Source of the DNA: an uncultured Prevotellaceae bacterium
GTDB taxonomy: Bacteria; Bacteroidota; Bacteroidia; Bacteroidales; Bacteroidaceae
Assembly: GCA_900317305.1 (NCBI GenBank)
Contig: ONGG01000030.1
Coordinates: 1 to 51,037, forward strand
Length of the DNA: 51,037 nucleotides
Reading direction: 5' to 3'
Positions 26,846 to 36,800 of the stretch are shown piece by piece (position 1 is the stretch's first letter; every line of letters starts with the position of its first letter). The translations under genes and the position numbers were made by a program. The notes under the pieces were generated by a model. It was not told where the DNA came from, made no database searches, and saw nothing but the letters and a program-made list of their open reading frames with translations.

Positions 26846-27787
26846 ATGCAAGAGAGAGAACACGTGAAATGCCTCATCATCGGCAGCGGACCGGCAGGTT
26901 ATACGGCAGCCATCTATGCCTCGCGCGCCAACCTACAGCCCGTGGAATACTGTGGGATGCTCACCGGCGGACAACTCACGCAGACCACCGTGGTGGAGAA
27001 CTTCCCCGGCTATCCCGAGGGCGTGGACGGCAACCAGATGATGCTCGACCTGCGCACGCAGGCCGAACGCCTTGGCACCGATATCCGCGACGGTGAGATT
27101 GTGAAGGCCGACCTCAGTCAGCGGCCCTATATCCTCACCACCGACCGCGGCGTGGAGATAGCCGCCGACACGGTGATTATCGCCACAGGAGCCTCGGCCA
27201 AATACCTGGGCCTCGACGACGAGAAGAAATACAACGGCATGGGCGTGTCGGCCTGCGCCACCTGCGACGGATTCTTCTACCGCAAACGCACGGTGGCCGT
27301 AGTGGGTGGTGGCGACACCGCCTGCGAGGAGGCGCTCTACCTGGCCGGACTGGCCAAGAAGGTGTACATGATCGTGCGCAAGCCCTTCCTCCGTGCTTCG
27401 GAGGTGATGCAGCGCCGCGTGAAGGAGACCGAGAACATCGAGATACTCTTCGAGCACAACACGCTGGGCCTCTATGGCACCGACGGCGTGGAGGGCGCAC
27501 ACGTGGTGCGTCGCAAGGGCGAGCCCGACGAGGAGCGCTACGACCTGCCCATCGACGGGTTCTTCCTCGCCATCGGCCACAAGCCCAACTCCGACATCTT
27601 CAAGCCTTGGCTCGACACCGACGAGACGGGTTATATCATCACCATCGATGGTACGCCACGCACCAAACTGCCCGGTGTCTTCGCCGCCGGCGACGTGGCC
27701 GACCCACACTACCGTCAAGCCATCACTGCTGCCGCCAGCGGATGCAAGGCCGCCATCGAGGCCGACCGGTTCCTTCGCGGCATCTGA
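26846..27787 (+). CDS. trxB: Thioredoxin-disulfide reductase
   Basis: A 313-residue flavoprotein that passes electrons from NADPH to thioredoxin. It shows the FAD-binding GSGPAGYTAAIYASRA at the N-terminus, the redox-active CATC near 137-140, the NADPH-binding GGGDTACEEA near 153, and the C-terminal FAD segment GVFAAGDVADPHYRQAI. With gpx just upstream and trxA at 1.4 kb it gives a complete electron path for peroxide removal. It ends 22 bp before a strong terminator. Confidence 0.96.
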   Translation: MQEREHVKCLIIGSGPAGYTAAIYASRANLQPVEYCGMLTGGQLTQTTVVENFPGYPEGVDGNQMMLDLRTQAERLGTDIRDGEIVKADLSQRPYILTTDRGVEIAADTVIIATGASAKYLGLDDEKKYNGMGVSACATCDGFFYRKRTVAVVGGGDTACEEALYLAGLAKKVYMIVRKPFLRASEVMQRRVKETENIEILFEHNTLGLYGTDGVEGAHVVRRKGEPDEERYDLPIDGFFLAIGHKPNSDIFKPWLDTDETGYIITIDGTPRTKLPGVFAAGDVADPHYRQAITAAASGCKAAIEADRFLRGI

Positions 27788-27809
27788 GCATACATTATTA
27801 TAATATATT

Positions 27810-27843
27810 CCCCTCCATTTTTCCACTTGGAAAAATGGAGGGG
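27810..27843. terminator. Bidirectional terminator
   Basis: A perfect 15-bp stem (27810-27824 with 27829-27843, loop ACTT), followed by TTTGTTTT, lies between trxB and the converging DUF4153 gene. Confidence 0.92.
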
Positions 27844-27914
27844 TTTGTTTTGTGGAACAATCACTTCGTTATCAACGCCCCCTACGAGGGAGAGTCAGTT
27901 TTCCCTATTGAACA

Positions 27915-29537
27915 TCACTTCGGCTTTCGGAACACCTGGAACCTGTAAGGTTGTGCCCTTACCATACCCTTGGCATCTACAGAGTAACTCTGCAAGACAA
28001 GCATCAGCGAGTCGTTGCGCCAAGTGAAAAGGCTGTCCGACTGGTCGAGCAGTTGTGGATTCCGGCGCACCCTTTCGTTGATGGGATAGACCAGCACCAC
28101 CTTATTGTCTCTCGTCAGCGTTATCGTGCCGTCTTGCTGAACAAAATTGAAATCATCAACGGGCAGCATGACGTTGTAGTCGCCCAAATTGACCGGCGTT
28201 TTGCATACGCTATCCGCTCTTACATAGTCTGTCTGGATGGAATCAAAATCGGAGTCATACCAACTCCATTTGCCATATTGTTCGGCGAAGGCATCACGCC
28301 CCATGTCCTTGCGCACATAGTCGATGATGCTGCACACCTCCTGATATTGTGCGCTGCGCACGCTGTCGCCCCTGATCGCATCCATATTCAGCGTCTGGAT
28401 GAATTTATGCGTTTTCGCATCCACCAGTTTCAGGTCATGGATATACTGATGCAGGCGGGCCTTCTGGCAGGCAAAGCCAATGCTTTTGGCAGAAATGCCG
28501 GGGATGTAGGTGAACACAATGACGGCCGCACCGAAAATCAGCGCCATCAGCTGGAACCAGCGGGTGCGCCGCCAGAGCAGCATGAGCACGAAGAGTGTCA
28601 TCAGCACTCCAGCCACCATCAGGTAGAAGCGGCTCTCAGTGAAACTGTAGAGGCGTATGCGGTAGATGGAGCCCACCCAGTACATGATGAGCGGCGGGAT
28701 GGCTATCCATGTGAAATGGCGGTAGAACCAGTCGTAATGGTGCTCGTTGAGCACATACTGCATCAGCCTTCCCGCAAGGGCCACGGTCACGAAACCCATC
28801 ACCATCCAAGCCACGCCGCCTTTGGGTAGGTCCCACACCACGACAATCTTGATGAAGTAGACATAGAGGATGACGGTGTAGATGATGACGGCAGGAGAGA
28901 GGATAAAGTTGAGAATCAGGCGCACCACCTTGGCCGGCTCGCTGACCTCGTCCTCGCCCTGCGAGATGAGCGTGAAGCACACCTGCGGCGCGATGAAGAA
29001 CCAGATGAACTGATAGACGTGCTCATAATAATGCTTTGGCTCATCGATGCCGAAGATGTAGAAGAAAGAGGCGGAGATGGCCAACACAGCCAACGTGAGC
29101 AGTCCCGAGATGACCACGCCGAAGAACAACTGGGTGACCACGTGCAGGGCATGGGCCGCAAAACTCCTGTTGTCCATGCGCCGCACACCCACCAGCAGGA
29201 GGATGGCGGCCAGCACATAGGTGAACCCGAATCCGTATGTCCAGAGAAACGGCTTCAGGTCAAGGGCCATCAGGGGCAGGAACAACAGTCCCGAGGCCAT
29301 GTATGCCCACCGGTTTACCTTGTGCAGCCAGAAGGTGAGCACCACCAGCGGCACAAACAACATCAGGATGTCACCATTGATTCCACTGGTGTATTCGCCC
29401 GTGGATTCAATCCAACTCACATTTTCCGTATGCCACGCACTGATGAGGAAGAATGCCAGTCCCATGGCCGCCTCGACGGGAAACTCCCGTGGGCTGCGAA
29501 GCAATTGCTTCACGATGTCCTTTATCTTCGCTTTCAT
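27915..29537 (-). CDS. DUF4153-family membrane protein
   Basis: A 540-residue inner-membrane protein with about ten hydrophobic helices in the first 360 residues and a soluble C-terminal part (about 365-540). The membrane part contains ASFFYIFGIDEPKHYYEHVYQF, the pattern I associate with DUF4153. The role of the family is unknown. The C-terminal domain has a repeated beta pattern (FNFVQQDGTITLTRDNKVVLVYP) and is probably periplasmic. It is transcribed alone and converges with trxB across a terminator. Confidence 0.8.
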   Translation of the reverse strand: MKAKIKDIVKQLLRSPREFPVEAAMGLAFFLISAWHTENVSWIESTGEYTSGINGDILMLFVPLVVLTFWLHKVNRWAYMASGLLFLPLMALDLKPFLWTYGFGFTYVLAAILLLVGVRRMDNRSFAAHALHVVTQLFFGVVISGLLTLAVLAISASFFYIFGIDEPKHYYEHVYQFIWFFIAPQVCFTLISQGEDEVSEPAKVVRLILNFILSPAVIIYTVILYVYFIKIVVVWDLPKGGVAWMVMGFVTVALAGRLMQYVLNEHHYDWFYRHFTWIAIPPLIMYWVGSIYRIRLYSFTESRFYLMVAGVLMTLFVLMLLWRRTRWFQLMALIFGAAVIVFTYIPGISAKSIGFACQKARLHQYIHDLKLVDAKTHKFIQTLNMDAIRGDSVRSAQYQEVCSIIDYVRKDMGRDAFAEQYGKWSWYDSDFDSIQTDYVRADSVCKTPVNLGDYNVMLPVDDFNFVQQDGTITLTRDNKVVLVYPINERVRRNPQLLDQSDSLFTWRNDSLMLVLQSYSVDAKGMVRAQPYRFQVFRKPK

Positions 29538-29945
29538 AACGTCTTTCCTATAAGGTTAAAGTTTTGTTTTATGGCACAAAGTTAGTTTCTTATTTCAACT
29601 ATTCCAAATAAATGTAAGTTTGATGTACGAAAACCTAAGTTTGATGTATGAGCAGAAATGTCGGATGCTTATCGCGGTTGATAAAATCTTCCATAATGGT
29701 TTGGATGATTTGTCTTTTTCTTCCAAAATGCAGAAAAACAAGAAAAATCAGCCTGAATGACGGGCGCGGCACCCACTTTTGGACAATTTTTTCGCCGTTT
29801 TCACCTCTTTGTCCGATATTCGGCTTGTTGTCCAAACGTATACATCCGTTTTTCCGGAAAAAATATTGCAGACTGAAAAAGCCGCCATATCTTTGCATCA
29901 GAAAAAAACAAAAAGTCAAACAAACATAAAAAAAATACAACAACA
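29538..29945. other. Intergenic region with 13-bp direct repeat
   Basis: A gene-free gap between divergent genes. It holds two copies of TAAGTTTGATGTA (29615-29627 and 29636-29648) whose starts are 21 bp apart, i.e. two helical turns, as expected of a regulator binding site. The promoter of the beta-barrel gene is at its right end. Reading frames here are AT-rich and have no family features. Confidence 0.55.
29865..29895 (+). promoter_or_regulatory. Promoter of the 29.9-kb beta-barrel gene
   Basis: ATTG at 29865-29868 (one mismatch to TTTG) and TATCTTTG at 29888-29895, spacer 19 bp. Confidence 0.65.
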
Positions 29946-30671
29946 ATGAAAACAAAAAACGTAGCAAAATCGATGATGATCGCCGCAGCTCTTCTTTGCG
30001 GCACAGTGAACAACGCTCAGGCACAGTCAAACAACTACTATGAGACCGAAGATGAGGTGGCCATATCCTTCGGAGCAGGCACCAACTCACAAATCTACAG
30101 CGTATTCTCCAACCTTTTCGGTGTGATGGGTGAAGCGCTTATCACCTCTGTTGCAACTGTCGGAACCCATACTGGGCACACCTCCTACGACAACGAGAAA
30201 TACATTCCACCAATTTCTGTAGAGTATTTCCACCACCTGAACAAGACCGTCAGCATCGGTGGCATCGGATGTTTCAACGGATACACCAGCGACATGTTCT
30301 TCAATTGGCAGCAGAACAGCGGCGACGGCACAGCCACCCTCAAGAGCAAGGATAAGATCGGTAGCGCTAAGAAATATTACGCCACACTCATGCCAGCCGT
30401 GAAGTTCGACTGGGTACGCACGAAGAATTTCGGAGTCTACTCCAAAGTGGGTATAGGTCTCACCTATATGTATGAGAAGGAAATCCAGAAGAAGGACGAC
30501 ACCGGTAAGGACATCGGTGACAAGAAAATACACAGCGAATCTCGCTTCATGGGCAACTTCCAGGCATCTCTCCTCGGTATCGAGGCTGGCTCGCAAAAGA
30601 TAAGGGGCTTCGCCGAACTGGGATGCGGTGAGCAGGGTATCCTCCTGGCAGGTCTGCGCTACAAATTCTAA
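29946..30671 (+). CDS. Outer membrane beta-barrel protein
   Basis: A 241-residue protein with a signal peptide ending NAQAQ (about residue 27). The mature part has alternating strands such as VAISFGAGTNSQIYSVFSN, YHATL-type aromatic girdles and the closing strand GILLAGLRYKF with a terminal Phe, all typical of a small outer-membrane barrel. A Lys/Asp-rich loop (EKEIQKKDDTGKDIGDKKIH) would lie outside. It differs in sequence from the barrel at 18.9 kb. It has its own promoter and terminator. The 13-bp direct repeat about 300 bp upstream could serve its regulation, but that is an inference. Confidence 0.82.
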   Translation: MKTKNVAKSMMIAAALLCGTVNNAQAQSNNYYETEDEVAISFGAGTNSQIYSVFSNLFGVMGEALITSVATVGTHTGHTSYDNEKYIPPISVEYFHHLNKTVSIGGIGCFNGYTSDMFFNWQQNSGDGTATLKSKDKIGSAKKYYATLMPAVKFDWVRTKNFGVYSKVGIGLTYMYEKEIQKKDDTGKDIGDKKIHSESRFMGNFQASLLGIEAGSQKIRGFAELGCGEQGILLAGLRYKF

Positions 30672-30709
30672 GAAATACCACAAACTACATCATATCATAC
30701 ATTACGGTG

Positions 30710-30743
30710 CTCCCCCGCGAGGTCCTCAAGACCCACGGGGGAG
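30710..30743 (+). terminator. Terminator after the beta-barrel gene
   Basis: CTCCCCCG pairs with CGGGGGAG and GGTC with GACC inside, followed by TTTTGTTA. Confidence 0.88.
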
Positions 30744-30799
30744 TTTTGTTATTCGCCGTGCAGATGTAACGAACTAATCATTATTACTAGTAAGATTTC

Positions 30800-30854
30800 A
30801 TTCCGATTTTATAGATTTTGAATCTGATTTTTTCAGATTTTGAGCGAAGCGACC
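30800..30854 (+). repeat. Dispersed repeat, copy 2
   Basis: Second copy of the sequence at 25969-26022, again ending GAGCGAAGCGACC. Here AATCTGA/TCAGATT forms a perfect 7-bp hairpin, which is damaged in copy 1. The flanking 304-bp gap otherwise contains only the terminator at 30710 and the promoter at 30884. Confidence 0.8.
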
Positions 30855-30883
30855 CATCCAAATAAGAAAACTTTGCTATTTGT

Positions 30884-30914
30884 TTTGCATTTCGCTCACC
30901 CTGTACTATCTTTG
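30884..30914 (+). promoter_or_regulatory. GH105 gene promoter
   Basis: TTTG at 30884-30887 and TATCTTTG at 30907-30914, spacer 19 bp. Confidence 0.8.
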
Positions 30915-30975
30915 CCTTTGCAACAACCGCATCATCAACCACGAACTATTCTTTCAACTTTCATCGCAGCATAAC

Positions 30976-32364
30976 ATGAAGAAGCACCTACTTATCACCG
31001 TGATGATGGCGATGGCCACCATGACCTTCGCCCAACAAGTGAACGACAACAACACGCCTCTGCACCTGATGAAGCCGGCCTACCGACTGAATTATGGCAT
31101 CCCCACCACCGAAGAGGTGAAAGCCACCATCGACCGCATATTGCAGTATATCGATGGCGAGACTCCGGCCCGGCTCTGCGACAGCCAGACCGGACGCGAG
31201 GTGACACGGCTGAAAGACATCGACGAGCACACCCAACTACAGCAAGGTGGATTCAGACTCACCAGCTACGAGTGGGGCGTGACCTATTCGGCCCTGCTGG
31301 CCGCCTACAAAGCCACGGCCGACAAGGCTTATCTCGACTACGTGGTGAAGCGCCACAAACTGCTGGCCGACATCGCCCCCGTGTTCAGGAAACTGCACGA
31401 GAAGCAGAAGAAAATCGACCCCAACGTGCGCCGCGTCATCGATCCTCATGCCCTCGACGATGCGGGTGCCGTGTGCTGCTCGATGATCAAAAGCATGCTC
31501 ATCGACCCCCAACAGCCGCTCCGCCCACTCATCGACAACTATTCCGACTATATCATGAACAAGGAATACCGACTCGCTGACGGCACGTTCGCACGCCTCC
31601 GCCCACAGCGCAACACCGTGTGGCTCGACGATATGTTCATGGGCATCCCCACCGTGGCCTATATGGGAAAACTCACGGGCGAGACGAGATACTACGACGA
31701 GGCGGCCCGGCAGGTGATGCTGTTCGCCTCGAGGATGTGGGTGCCCGAGAAGAAACTCTTCCGTCATGGCTGGGTAGAGGACATGCAGCCCCACCCCGCC
31801 TTCCACTGGGGACGGGCCAACGGATGGGCCATCCTCACGCTCTGCGAGGTGCTCGACGTGCTGCCCGACAACCATCCCCAGCGCGGACCACTGCTCCAGT
31901 TGCTGCGCGAGCATGCCGAGGGACTGGCCGCACTGCAACACCACGACGGTTTCTGGCACCAACTGCTCGACCGTAACGACACCTATCTCGAGACATCGGC
32001 CACCGCCATCTATGCCTACTGCCTGGCTCATGCCGTGAACCAAGGATGGATCGACGCCAAGGCCTTCGGCCCGGTGGCCCTGATGGCATGGCATGCCGTG
32101 GCGTCGAGCGTCAACGCCAAGGGACAGGTAGAGAACGTATGCGTGGGAACGGGAATGGGATTCGACGCCTCCTTCTATGCCTACCGGCCGGTACATGTCA
32201 TGGCTGCCCATGGCTATGGCCCCGCCATCTGGGCCGGTGCCGAGATCATCTGTCTCCTACGGCAGCAGCATCCCAAGATGAACGACAGCGCCGTGCAGTT
32301 CTACGACGAGAAAGTGCCCACCGACCAGCCCATATTCAACTACGACGGGAAAATAAGATATTGA
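30976..32364 (+). CDS. GH105-family unsaturated glycosyl hydrolase, exported
   Basis: A 462-residue exported enzyme; the start at 30976 gives a signal peptide MKKHLLITVMMAMATMTFAQ. The (alpha/alpha)6 barrel has VWLDDMFMGIP near 214-224, with the catalytic Asp, and HWGRANGWAI near 276-285; both fit the GH88/GH105 families. GH105 enzymes remove the unsaturated uronic acid left at the non-reducing end after pectin lyases cut rhamnogalacturonan. The protein probably acts in the periplasm. There is no SusC/SusD pair next to it, so it is not in a classical polysaccharide utilisation locus; the nearest transport gene is the converging symporter at 32.4 kb. Confidence 0.9.
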   Translation: MKKHLLITVMMAMATMTFAQQVNDNNTPLHLMKPAYRLNYGIPTTEEVKATIDRILQYIDGETPARLCDSQTGREVTRLKDIDEHTQLQQGGFRLTSYEWGVTYSALLAAYKATADKAYLDYVVKRHKLLADIAPVFRKLHEKQKKIDPNVRRVIDPHALDDAGAVCCSMIKSMLIDPQQPLRPLIDNYSDYIMNKEYRLADGTFARLRPQRNTVWLDDMFMGIPTVAYMGKLTGETRYYDEAARQVMLFASRMWVPEKKLFRHGWVEDMQPHPAFHWGRANGWAILTLCEVLDVLPDNHPQRGPLLQLLREHAEGLAALQHHDGFWHQLLDRNDTYLETSATAIYAYCLAHAVNQGWIDAKAFGPVALMAWHAVASSVNAKGQVENVCVGTGMGFDASFYAYRPVHVMAAHGYGPAIWAGAEIICLLRQQHPKMNDSAVQFYDEKVPTDQPIFNYDGKIRY

Positions 32365-32391
32365 AAAGCGCGCACCAGCCTTTCTTCATAT

Positions 32392-32417
32392 AGGGCATGC
32401 CAAAATCGGCATGCCCT
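32392..32417. terminator. Bidirectional terminator
   Basis: A perfect 10-bp stem AGGGCATGCC/GGCATGCCCT with loop AAAATC lies between the converging GH105 and symporter genes. Confidence 0.8.
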
Positions 32418-32420
32418 CAT

Positions 32421-33851
32421 TTATTTATCATGCTTTCTACCAACAGTAGAAAGATACAGCCCCACAAAGGTGAGGGCGCCATTGAGCATGAGCAACTCGT
32501 AGCCGAAACGGTAGTCGGTGAATTGCTGGGTGAGCATGTCGGCGGCAAAACAGAGAAGAGGCGAGGCCACCGCAATATAGGGCACCACCCGGTCGTTGAC
32601 GGGACGCTTGGTGAAGAGCGAGAAGGCAAAAAGGCCAAGCAGCGGACCGTAGGTATAGGAGCACATCACATAGATGGCATCGATGACGCTGGGCGAGTCG
32701 ACCCAACGGAAAATCAAGACGAAACTCACGAAAACCACCGCCATGATGATATGCACACGGCGCCGCAGGCGCTCATCGTCGGGCTTCTTCACAATGTCTA
32801 CACAACAACTCGTGGTGAGGGCCGTGAGGGCAGAGTCGGCACTCGAGAAAGCGGCCGCCACGATGCCGATGGTGAAGAGCACCACCACGGTCTGCCCCAG
32901 GTTGCCGGTGGCCGCGAACATGGGCATGAGGCTGTCGCCTGCCTCTGGCAGTGCCACGCCCTGCTTTTCGGCCAGTTGGCAGAGCAGCACGCCAAGGGCG
33001 AGGAAGAGCAGGTTGGCGGGCACAAAGGCCACGCCATACGAGCACATGTCTTTCTGTGCCTCGCGCAACGATTTGCAGGTGAGGTTTTTCTGCATCATGT
33101 CTTGGTCGAGACCCGTCATCACCACCACGATGAAGATGCCACTGAGAAACTGCTTCCAGAAATACTGGCGCGACATGGGGTCGTCGAACACGAAGATGCG
33201 GCTGCGCGGGTCATCGGCCACGGCTTTCACCGCCTCGGTGGGCGACCATCCCAACATGTTGATCACATGGAAGATGATGAATATCAGCGCTGCGAACATG
33301 CACAGCGTCTGCAGGGTGTCGGTCCACACCAGCGTCTTGATGCCGCTGCGGCGGGTGTAGAGCCATATCAGCACCACCATCAGCACGATGGTGAGCGGAA
33401 ACGGCACGCCATAGGCGTCGAGCACGAACCGCTGGAGGATGATGCACACCACATAGAAACGGGCCGCGGCCCCCGTCATCTTCGACAGGAGGAAGAAAGA
33501 GGCTCCGGTGGTATAGGAACGGTTGCCCAGACGGGGCTGCAGGAAAGAGTAGATGGTGGTGAGGTTGTGGCGGTAGAACACGGGCAGGAGCACAAAGGCC
33601 ACCGCCGCATAGCCGAGGATGAAGCCCAGGCAGGTCTGCATGTAGGTCATGTCGATGCCCATCACCATGCCCGGCACGCTCACGAAGGTGACGCCCGAGA
33701 TGGAGGCACCAATCATGCCAAAGGCCACCATATACCATGGCGACTGCCGGTTGCCACGGTAGAAGGTGTCGTTGTCGGTCTTTCCCGATGTGAGACGGCT
33801 GATGACGAGCAGCAGCACGAAGTAGCCAAGGATGGTGAGCAGGATGGTCAT
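32421..33851 (-). CDS. Sodium:solute symporter (SSS family)
   Basis: A 476-residue inner-membrane transporter with about 13 hydrophobic helices. FYRGNRQSPWYMVAFGMIGASISGVTFVSVPGMV near 27-62 is the signature region of the SSS family (SLC5-like), and the sodium-binding helix pattern ALTALTTSCCVDI is present near 343. Such transporters move sugars, sialic acid, amino acids or vitamins with sodium; the substrate cannot be read from sequence. It starts 10 bp after mfd and is the last gene of the long minus-strand run, converging with the GH105 gene, so a sugar substrate is possible but only a guess. Confidence 0.92.
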   Translation of the reverse strand: MTILLTILGYFVLLLVISRLTSGKTDNDTFYRGNRQSPWYMVAFGMIGASISGVTFVSVPGMVMGIDMTYMQTCLGFILGYAAVAFVLLPVFYRHNLTTIYSFLQPRLGNRSYTTGASFFLLSKMTGAAARFYVVCIILQRFVLDAYGVPFPLTIVLMVVLIWLYTRRSGIKTLVWTDTLQTLCMFAALIFIIFHVINMLGWSPTEAVKAVADDPRSRIFVFDDPMSRQYFWKQFLSGIFIVVVMTGLDQDMMQKNLTCKSLREAQKDMCSYGVAFVPANLLFLALGVLLCQLAEKQGVALPEAGDSLMPMFAATGNLGQTVVVLFTIGIVAAAFSSADSALTALTTSCCVDIVKKPDDERLRRRVHIIMAVVFVSFVLIFRWVDSPSVIDAIYVMCSYTYGPLLGLFAFSLFTKRPVNDRVVPYIAVASPLLCFAADMLTQQFTDYRFGYELLMLNGALTFVGLYLSTVGRKHDK

Positions 33852-33861
33852 GGCAGGAGGA

Positions 33862-36800
33862 TTAATCGGTGAGCACCGTCTCGTTAATCATCTCGCGCAG
33901 GAGGAACACGGCCTCTCCCACCGTCGGCACATTCTTGATATTGAGCGAGTTGCGGCCATAAGCCTCATTGAGCTGACAGCGCCGCAGGTGCTTGTTCACA
34001 AACCGGAGAACTTTGGAGAAAGCCGAACTGCGGTAGAACGGGCTGTCGGTGTTGCTCACGAAGCGCATCTGCATGTTGCCCTGCTTGAGGATAATTTTCT
34101 CGCAGCCCAACTGCTTGCCGAGCTGGCGCAGGGGCACCACCTGCATGAGTTCCACACCCTCGCGGGGAATCTTGCCGAAGCGGTCTTCCAGCCGTCGCTG
34201 GTAAGCCTCCAACTCATTGTCGCTCTCGATATTGTCGAGCTCGCGGTAGAGGAGCATGCGCTCGCTGCTGCCGGGCACGTAGTAGTCGGGGAAATACATC
34301 TCGAGGTCGCTCTCGAGCGAGCAGTCCTCCACGAACTCGTCGCCGCGCACCTCCCGTCCGTTGGCTATCTCCTCCTCGTAGATGTCGCCAAACTCCTCGT
34401 TCTTCAGTTCGGTGATGGCCTGCGACAGGATTTTCTGGTAGGTCTCGTAACCCAGGTCTTCCATGAATCCGCTCTGCTCGGCACCCAGCAGGTTGCCGGC
34501 ACCACGGAGGTCGAGGTCCTGCATGGCCAGGTTGAAGCCGCTGCCCAGTTCCGAGAAACTCTCCACCGCCTCGAGGCGCTTGCGCGCGTCGGCAGGCAGG
34601 AATGCCTTCGGCGGGGCCATCAGGTAGCAGAAGGCCTTCTTGTTCGACCGCCCCACCCTGCCACGCATCTGGTGGATGTCGGAGAGTCCGAAGCGGTGGG
34701 CGTCGTTGATGAGGATGGTGTTGGCATTGGGGATATCGATGCCATTCTCCACGATGGTGGTGGAGATGAGCACGTCGTAGTCGTAGTTGATGAATCCCAT
34801 GATGATTTTCTCCAGTTCCTCGGGCTTCATCTGTCCGTGACCGATGGCGATGCGCGCGTCGGGCACGTATTTCTCGATAAGCCGGGCTATCTCCTGGAGC
34901 GAGGTGATGCGGCTGCTCACCACATACACCTGTCCGTTGCGGCTCATCTCGAAGTTCACGGTATCGGCTATCACCTCGTGGGTATAGGTGGTGAGCTCGG
35001 TGTAGATGGGATAGCGGTTGGGCGGCGGCGTGCGGATGATGCTCATGTCGCGGGCGCCCATGAGCGAGAACTGCAACGTGCGTGGGATGGGTGTGGCCGA
35101 CATGGTGAGGGTGTCGACATTGGCCTTGAGCGTGCGCAACTTCTCCTTGGTCGACACGCCAAACTTCTGCTCCTCGTCGATGATGAGGAGTCCCAGGTCT
35201 TTCCACTCCACGTTCTTGCCCAGCATCTTCTGTGTACCGATGAGGATATCGATGCGCCCCTCCTTGAGTTGGGTGAGAATCTCACGCGTCTGCTTGGCCG
35301 ACCTCGCGCGCGAGAGATACTCCACCTTCACGGGCAGGTTCGACAGGCGCTCGCTGAAGGTCTGGTAATGCTGGAAGGCGAGCACGGTGGTGGGCACGAG
35401 CACCGCCACCTGCTTGCTGTCGGTGGCGGCCTTGAAGGCGGCACGCACCGCCACCTCGGTCTTGCCGAAGCCCACGTCGCCGCACACCAGGCGGTCCATG
35501 GGGCGGCTGCTCTCCATATCGGCCTTCACGTCGTTGGTGGCCTTCAGCTGGTCGGGGGTGTCCTCGTAGAGGAAACTGCCCTCCAACTCATGCTGCAGAT
35601 AGGTGTCGGGACTGAACGCGAACCCTTTCACATGCCGACGCTTGGCATAGAGCTTGATGAGGTCGCGGGCGATGTCCTTGATGCGCTTCTTCGTGCGCTC
35701 CTTCATGCGCTCCCAAGCGCCGGTGCCAAGCGTGCTCAGGCGTGGCGGCTCACCGCTGTCGGCCCTGCGGTATTTGGATATCTTGTAGAGCGAGTGAATC
35801 GACACGTCGACCATGTCGCCACGCTGGTAGATAATGCGTATCATCTCCTGGTAACTGTCCTTGGTGGGCACGCGCACCAGACCACCGAACTTGCCGATGC
35901 CGAAGTCGACATGCACCACGTAGTCGCCAGGCTCCATCTCCTGCAACTCCTTCATCGTGAGGGCCATCTTGCCGGCACGGGCGGCATCGGAGCGGAGGCT
36001 GTACTTATGGAAACGGTCGAAAATCTGGTGGTCGGTGAAGCAGCACACACGGCGCACGTTGTCGGCGAAGCCCTCGTGGAGGGTCTTGTCGACGTCGGTG
36101 AAGGGGATGGCCGTGCCCGACGCTTCCTCATTGTCGAGAATGTCGCGCAGGCGCTGTATCTGCTTGGTGCTGTCGGAGAGCATGAAGATTTGGTAACCCT
36201 TCAGGATATAGTCCTCGAGCGTCTCACGGAGCAGGGTGAAGTTCTTGTGGAAGATGGGCTGCGGTGTGGTGTCGAAAGAGATGCTGGCCTTGGGGGTGTC
36301 GGAGAGATGGGCCGAGAGCTCCACCCTGACAAACCGGTCGGCATCGTTCACAAACTGGCGCTCGCTCACCAATTGGTTCTCCTTGCGCATCTCGCGCATG
36401 ATCTCGTCGCGCTGCTGCTCGGTGGCTCCCTCCATGCGCTCGGCCAGGGCCTGGGCAGAGAATCCCTCGTCGTAGATACGCCCTATGGTCTGCGACACAT
36501 AGTCGAAGTCGGCGGTCACGAGGAAGGTGTCGGCGGGCAGGAAACTGAGAAACGACATCTTCTCGCCATCCACGAGTTCGGGCACGATCTCCACGCTCTG
36601 CTTCATGTCTTTCGAGAGCTGGGTCTGTATGTCGAAGGTGCGGATGGTGTCGATCTCGTCGCCGAAGAAGTCGATGCGGAACGGATACTCGCTGCTGAAC
36701 GAGTAGATATCGATAATGCTGCCTCGCTGGCTGAACTGGCCGGGCTCGTAGACGTAGTCGTGCATCTCGAAGCCGAGGTCGCGCAGCCTACGGGTGAGTT

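Noticed and set aside
29635-30090. 151-codon minus-strand frame over the start of the beta-barrel gene
   Set aside because: Overlaps a well-supported gene with signal peptide and promoter; Phe/Leu-rich from AT-rich intergenic DNA.
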